Assembly: GCA_015680685.1 (NCBI GenBank)
Contig: MNCI01023497.1
Span: 5,658 to 29,027, forward strand
DNA length: 23,370 bases
Direction: 5' to 3'
From: Gnetum montanum
Taxonomy: Eukaryota > Streptophyta > Gnetopsida > Gnetales > Gnetaceae
The notes beneath the pieces are model-generated. The model was not told where the DNA came from and ran no database searches. It was given only the letters and a program-made list of their open reading frames with translations. The translations under genes were made by a program, and so were the position numbers. This document shows positions 1 to 8,377 of this stretch, in pieces. How positions within the stretch are numbered: position 1 is the stretch's first letter; each line of letters begins with the position of its first letter.

Positions 1-183
1 TGGCTAGCATGGAAGGACTAACCCTCACTATGGAAATGAAGGAAAGAATGTTTTGGAGCATCCAAAGATCTAAAATCAAGGTTTGGAGGCCTTCCCAAGA
101 TAGCGCAAGGACAAATGTGTCAAAATTAGGCACTCCGAAGGTCGATAAAGAACAAAAAGTAGGTTCTTAAGCTTAACCTCTTG

Positions 184-207
184 CTTCCATGCTAGCTAGC
201 ATGGAAG
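184..207. repeat. 24-bp perfect palindrome in the tandem array
   Basis: CTTCCATGCTAG is followed directly by its exact reverse complement, with no loop. This is the least decayed dyad of the array and probably closest to the ancestral unit centre. It could extrude as a cruciform or be bound by a dimeric protein; neither can be decided from sequence. Confidence 0.85.
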
Positions 208-2293
208 GAAGGAGGCTTAGTGTGGGGAACTAAGATCCAAGTAAAAACAAGCTCAAAAGAGGTCAAACAAGTATTTGGAACCAAAATATAGGATTTATAT
301 ACCTCCTAGCTTTGTTTTGACATCATTAGAGTCATTTTTGGGTGCCAAGACATGTTGAAATTGCTTTGCACACCCCCCCCCCCAACTTTTTTCCATTCTA
401 AGCACAAAATCCATAGCATGGAAGGATGGGGGGACACTTGTTCCATGGTTTTGTGGTGGTTTGGAAGCATATTGACCAAGTTTCTAGGTTCCTAGTGCTA
501 TAGATCATGATTTTGCAAGTTTTGATTGATTTTGGGCACATTTGGAGGTCATTCAACAGCATATAAGGTCTCATCCCCTTGTTTCCACATTAAGGGGGTT
601 GCTCCAACGTGGAAGATTAGGAGAAATGAGTCTTGAGGGCCAAAACAAAGTCAAACGAGCATAATCCTAAGGCTATGAGGTCCTAAGCTTCTCCAACGTA
701 GATTTTTGGTCTCTGAGAGTGTCATCTTGCCACCAAAAGAGGCAAAGTAGCTTTACCCCCTATTTCCATGCTACGTAGTGTGAAAGGGGCCTTCTCCAGT
801 GTTGATGAAACAAGAATCCTATATCTAGGCTAATTTGAATCACAATTGACTATGCATGTCAACTCTCAGATTTACTAAGGTCAAGGACTAGGGCTTTAGG
901 TCAAAATTTGATAGTTTTGGGTGTTCCTAAGTTGTTTTTTGGGCTTTTCCCCTTCTCTTGACATTGGAAGTTGAGTTCCTAATGTGGATCCTATTAGGGG
1001 GATGACTTTTTAGCTATTTGATATTATTTTTGTAGGTTTTGAGGGCTTTTGAAGGTGCAATCATGGTCTTAGGGTACATGCAAGGCTGTAAGGTGTCTGC
1101 TTGAGGTGTTCAAGGGCCATTTTTTAGTCCCCCCAAAGTTCCCCCCTGTTTCCACACTAGCTAGCATGGAAGACATGGCTCCTAGCATGGAGGAATCAAG
1201 GGAGTCTACTTTTTTCTATTTTTTATCACTTTTGACCATGCCTATGGGTTTCCAGTGTTGCTAGTGTTAATCATTGATGCCTAGGGTTAAAATTTGGTCA
1301 TTTCAATGGTTTTTAAGTGGTTTTAGATGTTCTCCCCTTTCTTCCATGCTAGGGTTCCCATGCTCAGCATGGAAGATTAAGGGAACCATTTTTTTGGCTA
1401 TCTGTGGTTAATTTTGAAGAGTTTTAGGGTTCTAGGATGTGCAGACAAGATTCTAGAATCCACATAAGGCTTCTTAGTGTCCATTTGAAGTATCTAAAGA
1501 TAATTTTTGAGTCCCCCCCAAAGTTCCCAACCTACTTCCACACTAGCCAATGTGGAAGAGGTGGCTCCTAGTGTGGAAGAACTAAGGGGCCCTACTTTTT
1601 TGCTATTTTCTATCACTTTTGGCTATGCATGTGTGTCTGCATGGTTATTGGTGTTGATTGTTGATGTCTATGGTTGAAATCTAGTCATTCTGAGGGTTAT
1701 AAGAACATTTTTAAGCTTTCCCCACTCCATCCACACTAAGGCTAGGATGCTTACTATGGATGGGATCCTCCTTAGTGTGGTGAATTCGAGGGAATTTTGG
1801 ATTATTTTAATCAACTTCTAGAAGTCTAGTAGCTTTAGTAAGGGTTGACTTGCTTCTACAAGTTAGTTTTCATGCAAACCTCAATAGTTTTAGCTTTTCC
1901 CCTTCCATCCACTCTAGGGTTCAGATGCTCAACATGGATGAGGTTCTTCCTAGCATGGAAGAACCTTAAGGAGTTGATTTTTGTTATGTTTTGGCATTCT
2001 AGGGGGTTCTGGAGAGGCTATCAAGGTTCTAGTGTAGGTACAGGGCAATTTAATGTTGTTTTCTTGCATCTGGGGTCTCCCACTAATCTTCCAAGCTACA
2101 CCCACATTGTTTCCACATTAGGTAGAATTGAAGAGATCTCCCCTAGCATGATTGGACCAAGAATGTTAGATCTATGCCAATTTGATAGCCAATCAACCAT
2201 GCATGTCAACCTCTAGGGCCACTAATGTCGATGGTCGATGCTTGGTATCAAGATTCACTAGTTTATAGGCTCCTAGATGCCTCATGCAATAAT

Positions 2294-2317
2294 CCCCCAT
2301 CCCCACCCCCACCCCCC
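2294..2317 (-). other. G-quadruplex motif (minus strand)
   Basis: Four C-runs of 5, 4, 5 and 6 are separated by AT, A and A. The minus strand therefore carries four G-runs with one- or two-base loops, a strong quadruplex consensus. It directly precedes a TTCCACACTAG dyad, so it is a variant of the C-rich part of the ~190-bp unit. Confidence 0.7.
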
Positions 2318-3269
2318 ACTTTTTATTCCACACTAGCCATGATGGCCCTAGTGTGGATAAGAGGGGGATGGTAATTTTATCTCATTTTTTACTCATTTTG
2401 AGGCATTTAGAAGCTCTATAGGATTTCAATAGGGTCTAGGGATCACCAGAGTAGGTCATTTGGCTATTTAAAGTTACAAAGAAGATTTTCCTTCATACAC
2501 CCTAGGTTTCCACATTGGCTCCATGTTTGGCAGCATGGAAAGGGGGGTTCACCAATGTGAAATAGGCTATGGATGCAAAATCAACTTGTTCTAAGGTTAA
2601 CCTAGGCTACCAGAGGCTATGAGGGAGTGTTAGGCTTGAAAAATGGCTACTAGGTAGTCAATTTAAGTAATTTTAGACTCTCCCCCATCCATCCACATTG
2701 GGGCTAGGATGGTCAACATCTATGAGGCCTCTCCTAGTGTCAAACCACCAAATCCCAAGGTTTTAAGCACTTTCGACTAGATTTGTTGAGGTTGCGAGGT
2801 TGCCAGGGGTATTTGGAAGGGTTCTAGGTCATGTTGGTCCACTCTGGAGGTCAAACATGGGCTAAATGGGTGTTGGGGAATAAGAATGGATTTTACCCCA
2901 CCTTCTTCCATGTTGGGCATTGTTTCCCTAGTGTGGAAACCCAAGATTTTCAATTTCATTAGTGTCTAACCCCCTTTCAGAGCCTAGGGTTGAAAAAGGT
3001 GAGTTATAACTACTAAAAATGTCAAGAAAGTAAGATTTTAATGGTTCTAGGAGGTGGGAGGCATGTATCCATGTTTGGCATGGTATCCCTAGTCTGGATA
3101 CATGGTGGGTTAAGGCTAAGTATTGTTCTAACTATCCAAAGCATTAAAACCTAGCATTAATGTAGCTTTTAGGCTAAAAGTAAAGGCGTATGGTGGGGCG
3201 CACTCCCCAAACATTTAAAAATTTGAATTTTGAACTCAACTCCCACCTATGATAGCATATAAGAGTCTT

Positions 3270-3288
3270 CCCCCCCCCCCCCCCACCC
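3270..3288. repeat. C15 homopolymer tract
   Basis: Fifteen consecutive C followed by A and CCC, at the end of the tandem array. A shorter C11 run lies at 373-383. Exact lengths are unreliable because such runs are prone to sequencing and assembly error. Confidence 0.8.
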
Positions 3289-3373
3289 TAAACTTCAATG
3301 CACTTACAGTTATGGTATACTAAATTAGCAACAAGGGTTGAGAGGTGGGCATTTAGGTTAAGATTGAGTTTTT

Positions 3374-3413
3374 AAAGTGAAATTTTCGCAAGTTTCAATT
3401 ACAATTTCACTTT
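3374..3413. repeat. Inverted repeat, 11-bp arms
   Basis: AAAGTGAAATT (3374-3384) and its exact complement AATTTCACTTT (3403-3413) enclose an 18-bp loop. It lies just upstream of the candidate first exon of the FCP1-like remnant. No U-tract or other terminator signature is seen; function unknown. Confidence 0.6.
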
Positions 3414-3564
3414 GCAAAAACTGTGCATTAGAAGAGAGACTAAGAAGAGATTTCTTATTGTAGACACCATTAATCTTCAATGTGAAAACATCCAATATTC
3501 CCTGCAGCCAACGTTCAACCTCCATCCTACCCGAATTTCAAAATTTTCGAACATTGGTGCAACT

Positions 3565-3692
3565 ATGATGCCCAAGAAATATGTAGAGAAGAGAAAAAAC
3601 CCATGGATTTGGAAAGTAGATGAGATCACAAGAAACCTATCTAGACTCCCTAAGCCCATCTCCATCTAGGCTTCATCCATGGCTACCCCAAG
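3565..3692 (+). pseudogene. Candidate upstream exon of the FCP1-like remnant
   Basis: From ATG at 3565 a basic peptide beginning MMPKKYVEKRKNPWIWKVDE reads to an in-frame TAG at 3667. The same frame continues as ASSMATP and stops at AAG|GTAGGC, a plausible 5' splice site after 3692. Removing 3693-5282 joins the last two bases (AG) to the first base of the downstream exon in the frame that reads the FCP1-like domain (MATPS-VFLKP). The phase match is seen in the sequence; that the two were ever spliced is inference. The frame is open further upstream to about 3412, so the 5' limit is uncertain. Either the ATG at 3679 is the start or the TAG is a disabling mutation. Confidence 0.3.
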
Positions 3693-5282
3693 GTAGGCAA
3701 TTCCAACCAATTTTTCCTTTCGTTCTTAGCTATTTTCTCTTGCTTTTCTTGTCATGGGTGGGGCCATTTTCTTCAAAACTATGCTGATAGAGGGAATTAA
3801 AAAATTCCAATGAAATCTTGCCTCCTATGATGGCCTTTTTTACATATATCTAGGTTTTTTTGTTGTTTTGGCCTTGGTAGATTTGGTTTTTGAAATTAGG
3901 CTTGCTATTTTCATGCTTTTTTCCATAATTTTTGGGATAGCGTCATTTTCCTTAGATATAGACTTTAATGTTCATTAAAATTTAATTTTAATGAAATCCT
4001 ACCCCCTTAGTTTTATGTGCTTTCAAATGGGTATCAATTGTTTTGGCTATTTTGGATATTTTTCATGGTTATGTTAAGTTAGGCTCTATGAATTTTGAGC
4101 TTTTTGGTGATTTTTGTATGGAAAAATCAAATAATTTTGTGTATTCTTTTACTAAGAAAATGGCTGCATATTTTTAAAATCAAATGTTATGGATTTGCAT
4201 CTCTATGTTTAATCTTTCCAATAGCTATGGTTTCCTCCAATTTTGGTTTTTAACAATGAAGTTATAGTTTTTTCGTAAGGTTGTGTGGTTAGGTTTTTGT
4301 GCCATTGTTTAGAATTTCATGTAAATTCACAAATTTTTTCTAAGAAAATATCAAGGGCTTTGACTATTTTTTTTTTCATTATGGCTAGGTGGATTCTAGT
4401 TTCAGCTTTCCAACAAAGGTGGAATCACTCCATTTGGACTTGAAATGAATTTTTGACAAAGTTTTCACTAAACTTGTGTAAAAAGGGGTTTGCGCTAATT
4501 TTAGATTTTTATCCAAATTAATGAATTGTTTCTGAATCAGTGGTAGGGATTTTTAATTTTTTCAAGTTTGTATGTATGACTTGATTCATGCTTTCAAATG
4601 GTGATGGAATTACTCTGTTTAGAGCACAAATGAATTTTTGGTGAATTTGTTACCAACCTTGCATGAAAGGGGGTTAAGGTTGATGTCAACGATTTTGCTA
4701 GTTTTGGTTATGTTTTATGCAAAAATGGTTATGTGTTCCTAGTTGTGATGATCATGGCTAAAAGGCTCATGATTTCAAGATTCCTTCCATAGTGGAATCA
4801 TGGAAATCGAAGGTTAGATGAATTTTTAATGATTTTTCAATCTAAGCTATGTTAACACGACTAAATTTTCATTGTAGCAGTCTACCCTTTTGGAGATGGA
4901 TGTGGTTGACATGCTTAGAAATCTCTCTTTTGAACTTCCATGCCCTTGGGGATGTCCTAAAATGTTTGTAATGTTCTAAATTCAATTTTGAAGGCTATAA
5001 GTAATTTTTTCTATTTTTGGTAATGTTTATGCTAATGGCTATTTTCTAGATTCTAAATTTGGCTATGTGTCAATTGATATGTTATCTAGGCTATAACTCT
5101 TTTAGCTATAATGTATAAGGCTATGAAAGGTTGTAATAATGTTATTATGAATTTCTTGAGCAAACTTGAATGAAAACCTTAGAGCTTTTTTACAGAGGAT
5201 AATTTCACTGCAGACTAAGATGTTTTTTCAAACTTGTTAAGAAATTTTGATCAATCATAATATTTTTTGCTTTTTTATGCAG
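3693..5282 (+). other. Putative intron (GTAGGC ... TTTATGCAG)
   Basis: AT-rich, T-biased sequence with no ORF over 60 codons and no recognisable repeat. It is bounded by a GT donor context (AAG|GTAGGC) and an acceptor with a good polypyrimidine tract (TTTTTTGCTTTTTTATGCAG). The composition fits a plant intron. If the exon model is wrong, this is simply uncharacterised noncoding DNA. Confidence 0.35.
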
Positions 5283-5730
5283 CGTCTTCTTGAAGCCCAT
5301 ACTCATCATTTTTGAGTTAGTGAGCATCCTATGCTATATTGGCCACCCTAAGGCCAGTACCCCTTTACCTGACATGACTTTGGACAAGGTCTCACTATGG
5401 TTCCAACCAAGGGTAAGGGAATTCCTTTCCTACATCCTATCTAATTTTAGTGTGATGCTATGGTCACACTTATCTATGAATGTGGCTAGGGTCATAGTGG
5501 AGACACTAACGCCTCAGGCATCTGGTCTAATCACCAAGTTCATTATTGATGATCCACCTCATAAGATAGTAGGGGAAGCAGCATACATGATTAGCCCATG
5601 CTACCTCATGGAGATCTCGACTATGCCAAAGTATATTCAGTACAACATTGATAATACTTTGATGGTGGCACATAAAGTCCACACATTGTTTCAAAACCCA
5701 CTTGGCATAGTGTACCATATACAGGAGTAA
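5283..5730 (+). pseudogene. FCP1/NLI-interacting-factor-like (HAD) phosphatase exon, decayed
   Basis: An open frame of about 148 codons follows a strong splice acceptor. It resembles the FCP1 homology domain of plant CTD-phosphatase-like proteins, which are HAD-superfamily Asp-nucleophile phosphatases. The strand-1 region reads KPILIIFELVSIL where the family has a DxDx(T/V) or DLNG-type motif, so the catalytic Asp is lost. PRVREFLSYILSNFSVMLWS matches the 'RP...FL......F.V..WSS' block, and W-S-H (5461-5469) occupies the motif II site. FIIDDPPHK (Asp-Asp at 5548-5553) matches motif IV. The stretch between motifs II and IV, which normally carries the conserved Lys, is much shorter than usual. 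The frame ends at TAA (5728-5730), where GGA|GTAAGC could also be a splice donor. The product would probably be inactive. Assignment rests on motif order by eye. Confidence 0.45.
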
Positions 5731-6100
5731 GCATGGTTTTTATAGTGTTTTTATGTTTTTTTTTGGCTTTATTGGATAAACTACCTTTCTTAACTTCATT
5801 AGTTTTATGAACTCCTGCTAAGGTTTATGAACTCCTACCTTTTGTTGCAAATTGATTTATAGATTAGCTGCAAATTGCTACAAAATTCTGCCTCATACAG
5901 GTAAGATGGGTGCCCAAATTTTGGGAATTACCATATATAGTAAGTGCCAAACCCCCATGGCCATTCTATTTACTATAAATAGTAACAGGGGCACACCTTC
6001 TGCGCTAGAGGTAGATCTTCCACGTTGAGCCTTCTACCATCCTTGTTGAAGTGGTTGGTCAACCTTGAAGTCATTGGAGTGTAAAAATCTTGCTTATGTG
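5731..6100. other. Noncoding spacer with a 20-bp direct repeat
   Basis: No gene is seen. TTTATGAACTCCT occurs twice about 20 bp apart near 5805-5840. From about 6000 on, TCTTCCACGTT-like words return, marking the re-entry into the TTCCAC-rich repeat. Confidence 0.5.
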
Positions 6101-6107
6101 TCTTCCA

Positions 6108-6300
6108 CACTAGGATCATGTAGTTTCCACTTTGGGGATGGAGCCTCCACATTGGGGGGAAAGTTCCATGTTGAGGGGAAAAGGTTTCCATGTTGTGCAT
6201 GTAGTCTCCATGCTTGAGGGGTGAAGTTTCCATGATGAGGGGGAAATCCCCACTCCTCCACACTAGGGGTAGGTGAGATTTACCAACTTGTAGGTGTTTC
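6108..6300. repeat. Minisatellite, ~20-22-bp period, TTCCATG core
   Basis: TCCAY cores start at 6126, 6146, 6165, 6187, 6207, 6229 and 6257, giving steps of 20, 19, 22, 20, 22 and 28. Each is followed by a G-run (TTGGGG, TTGAGGGG, ATGAGGGGG). The words are those of the 190-bp array at the left, here compressed into a short tandem. It appears to be a local amplification of half of that dyad. The minus-strand ORF through it is a by-product of the repeat. Confidence 0.65.
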
Positions 6301-6325
6301 CAATGTAGAAAAGTACATACCCTCT

Positions 6326-6346
6326 CCCTCCCCACACCCCCACCCC
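6326..6346 (-). other. G-quadruplex motif (minus strand)
   Basis: C-runs of 3, 4, 5 and 4 separated by T, ACA and A give a canonical four-tract quadruplex motif on the minus strand, immediately after the minisatellite. Confidence 0.7.
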
Positions 6347-6349
6347 ATA

Positions 6350-6909
6350 AAGCCCATCAAATTGCTATTTTTGGCATCCCAAAAAACATTTTTAACGACC
6401 CAAGCCTAACTATAGACACTAGGTGATCTTTTTCACTTGAGGAATGAGGCTTTGACCACTTATGAGGCATGTTTTCAGCCCCAAAAGTATGAAATATGTG
6501 AAATTTTTTCCCATGGATTATAATCTTTACATTTACAACAAAGTTTTACCTCAGGTTTCATGAGCTGAAAGCTATATGATGAGAAATGGTTACAACATGT
6601 GAATTTTTGTGGTGTTTCAACTACATTGAGCTTAAATCTTATTTTGTTTTATTATTTTTATATAGCATTTTGTTATATGTCAATCATGCTTCACATGACA
6701 ATTTTGTAATGTCACTCAAACAAAGATCAGACATTCATAGTTAGTAGCTGGTCATGAATATATATCATGTTATTGAGTCTATGTAGTCCCACAAGTGTGT
6801 AATGACTCTATCCTCATTTTTTTTGAACTTACAAATGAGTTTTCAATTAATTGTAATGNTCTCATTTTTTTTGAACTTACAAATGAGTTTTCAATTAATT
6901 GTAATGGTA
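6350..6909. other. Noncoding AT-rich segment upstream of an old LTR
   Basis: No gene or known domain is seen. The last bases before the LTR at 6910 (TTGTAATGGTA) resemble the polypurine-tract context of the neighbouring element (TTGTGGGGGTA before 18085). The segment may therefore be the decayed 3' internal end of an older element whose 3' LTR follows. That is inference. Confidence 0.3.
6813..6906. repeat. 46-bp direct duplication across a single N (probable assembly join)
   Basis: The 46 bases at 6813-6858 recur exactly at 6861-6906, separated by NT. A perfect duplication in otherwise heavily decayed DNA, joined by one N, is best explained as two overlapping contig ends that were not merged. 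Confidence 0.8.
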
Positions 6910-7334
6910 TGATAAAATATTTGATGTAAATGACTATGATATCATATCTACAATATCATAACTTACTATATGATGTTATAGACATGATGTAGTGGGTCAT
7001 GATTATGCCTATAAATACATGTCCACCTTCATGTTAAGTGACATATTCTAGTCCACCCTTAGTGAAATTCTTGCAATTTTTTGTCTTGAATTTAGAGTTA
7101 GTTGTGAATGGTTGCAATATGATGAATTATAGTTCTACAACATCTTTATTCAAGTGGATTATTCTTGGACACAATTCATGACCAGCAATAAAGATCGAGA
7201 TTGTTCTTTATTATTGCACCATCTCACATAGAATAGATTTACATTTCAATATCATTTACTTTTCCATTATTTGTTAAAATGGGCAAATAAGTACAACTAG
7301 TTTTGAGCATAAAGTTAATTATTTAGTAACCTAG
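6910..7334 (+). mobile_element. Old LTR fragment, target of the nested element
   Basis: It begins TGATAAAAT like the other LTRs here. It carries the GATATC-type box array (6938, 6952, 6972, 6986), TATAAATA (7010-7017) and AATAAA within GCAATAAAGATCGA (7187-7192). It aligns along its length with the LTR at 21281, sharing blocks such as TTGGACAC, CAATAAAGATCGA, AAGTACAACT and GTAACC-AGTAG. It stops where the next element inserted. After that element only a few more bases at 18968 on fit, so the rest of this LTR is lost or unrecognisable. Confidence 0.75.
7330..7334. repeat. Target-site duplication CCTAG, left copy
   Basis: Perfect match to 18963-18967 on the other side of the element; 5 bp is the usual duplication length for Ty3/gypsy integrases. 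Confidence 0.85.
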
Positions 7335-8220
7335 TGACAAATCATGTTTTTCATCTCTCCGATATCGAGGTGGCCACGATAGCAGGTACATGATATCAGG
7401 TACGTGATATCATGGCCTAAGATGCAATATCACACATTCGATATTGTAGGGTTACTCTCAAGTCTATAAATATAGTACCCAGAAGCACAATTGGGAGTAT
7501 GTTTTTAGTAGTCAATAGCGAAGCTCTTGCAATTTCTCCATTTGAAAGTTAGAATATTTTTCAAGTGCTCGCAGCAAGAGGTCTAAGTCTGAATGGATTT
7601 TTATTTAAACATTTATGTACCTGAGCACACCATTGTGTTGTCAATAAAGATGAGCACTTTGATCCATTCCTTGCAGCACTTAAGATTTTCTTTCTTATGC
7701 ATTTACATATTGTTATTTCTTGCAATTTACATTAATGTTATTTATGCATAAATTAATTTTGATTAATTAAGAAAATCATTAAATTACACAAGCACAACCC
7801 CTTCAAGCATATGTGTGACACTTGGTAGCTCAGAAATGACTAGTGTTTGACAACCCAGTAGTGTTTGCACAAAGTTCAAGATGTGTTCAAGAAGTGGGAA
7901 TGGTTACTTGTGTTAGGCTAGATTAACCTATAGTTTACATAGTAGTTAATCACTCTTATTTTTAATTACTCTTACTTTTATTCTTGTTCTAGGTGAGTAA
8001 TTCTAGAAAAAAACAAAATAATAAAAATCATAAGCCTTAGTCACACTTAACCATACAATTGCATTCCACAAGTGGGACTGGGAAGATAATGAATGAACAA
8101 CAGGCACACATTGTTTAGCTGTAGTGTACTTAGTAACTATAGTCTATGGAATTCAACTAGATTTCACGTGAACACTTGTGATTTGTATGACTGGGCATAG
8201 GGGTACCTTGCCGCTCATCA
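7335..8220 (+). repeat. 5' LTR (886 bp)
   Basis: Starts TGACAAATCATG, ends GCCGCTCATCA. The U3 has an array of GATATC-type boxes (7361, 7378, 7392, 7406, 7426, 7440) directly upstream of TATAAATA at 7465-7472. AATAAA lies at 7643-7648. It aligns end to end with 18085-18962, with mostly transition differences. Confidence 0.92.
7361..7472 (+). promoter_or_regulatory. U3 promoter module of the 5' LTR: GATATC-type boxes plus TATA
   Basis: Boxes at 7378 (GATAGC), 7392, 7406 (GATATC), 7426 (AATATC) and 7440 (GATATT) are spaced 14, 14, 20 and 14. A further box lies at 7361. TATAAATA starts 25 bp after the start of the last box. Variant boxes are one transition from GATATC, except GATAGC. The same geometry occurs in three other LTRs of the window. 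Confidence 0.7.
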
Positions 8221-8221
8221 T

Positions 8222-8239
8222 TGGCATTGTTGTCAGGGA
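8222..8239 (+). other. Primer binding site, tRNA-Asp type
   Basis: TGGCATTGTTGTCAGGGA begins two bases after the 5' LTR. Against the reverse complement of a plant tRNA-Asp 3' end (TGGCGCCGTTGCCGGGGA) it matches 13 of 18. All five differences are C-to-T or G-to-A, as expected from deamination. Confidence 0.8.
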
Positions 8240-8321
8240 CTGTAGTCCTTCGTGTACTATCTAAGCCTAGTGAAATTTAGTAACCTCGTTGTTCAAACCC
8301 TAGGAGTCAAATCTTATGGAA

Positions 8322-8345
8322 AAAATTATTATTATTATTATTAAA
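8322..8345. repeat. (ATT)n microsatellite
   Basis: About six ATT repeats in the leader between PBS and gag; they give the spurious Met-Glu-Lys-Ile ORF seen here. Confidence 0.8.
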
Positions 8346-8377
8346 TTAAATATCAATTGCACACTATTTATTAACAT

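Larger units (their letters stand above)
1..3120. repeat. Degenerate ~190-bp tandem array with a dyad in each unit
   Basis: About 17 copies of a diverged unit occur. Each has a C-rich stretch followed by TTCCAYRCTAG, a short spacer, and CTAGYRTGGAA with AAGGGG-like sequence after it. Dyads lie near 4, 184, 405, 580, 757, 950, 1145, 1340, 1530, 1725, 1900, 2095, 2325, 2500, 2685, 2890 and 3065, so spacing is about 175-225 and averages near 190 bp. Units at about 1125 and 1510 resemble each other more than their neighbours over more than 200 bp, suggesting a dimeric ~386-bp higher-order unit. No coding potential is visible; short ORFs here are broken and lack recognisable motifs. The length is close to a plant nucleosome repeat, as in many satellites, but the family is not one I recognise. 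It could instead be the internally repetitive part of a transposon. Confidence 0.7.

Noticed and set aside
1845-2216. 123-codon ORF
   Set aside because: It crosses two repeat units, has no recognisable motif and lies wholly in the degenerate tandem array.
5973-6335. 120-codon minus-strand ORF with His/Gly/Thr-rich repeats
   Set aside because: The apparent peptide repeats are the translation of the 20-bp minisatellite.
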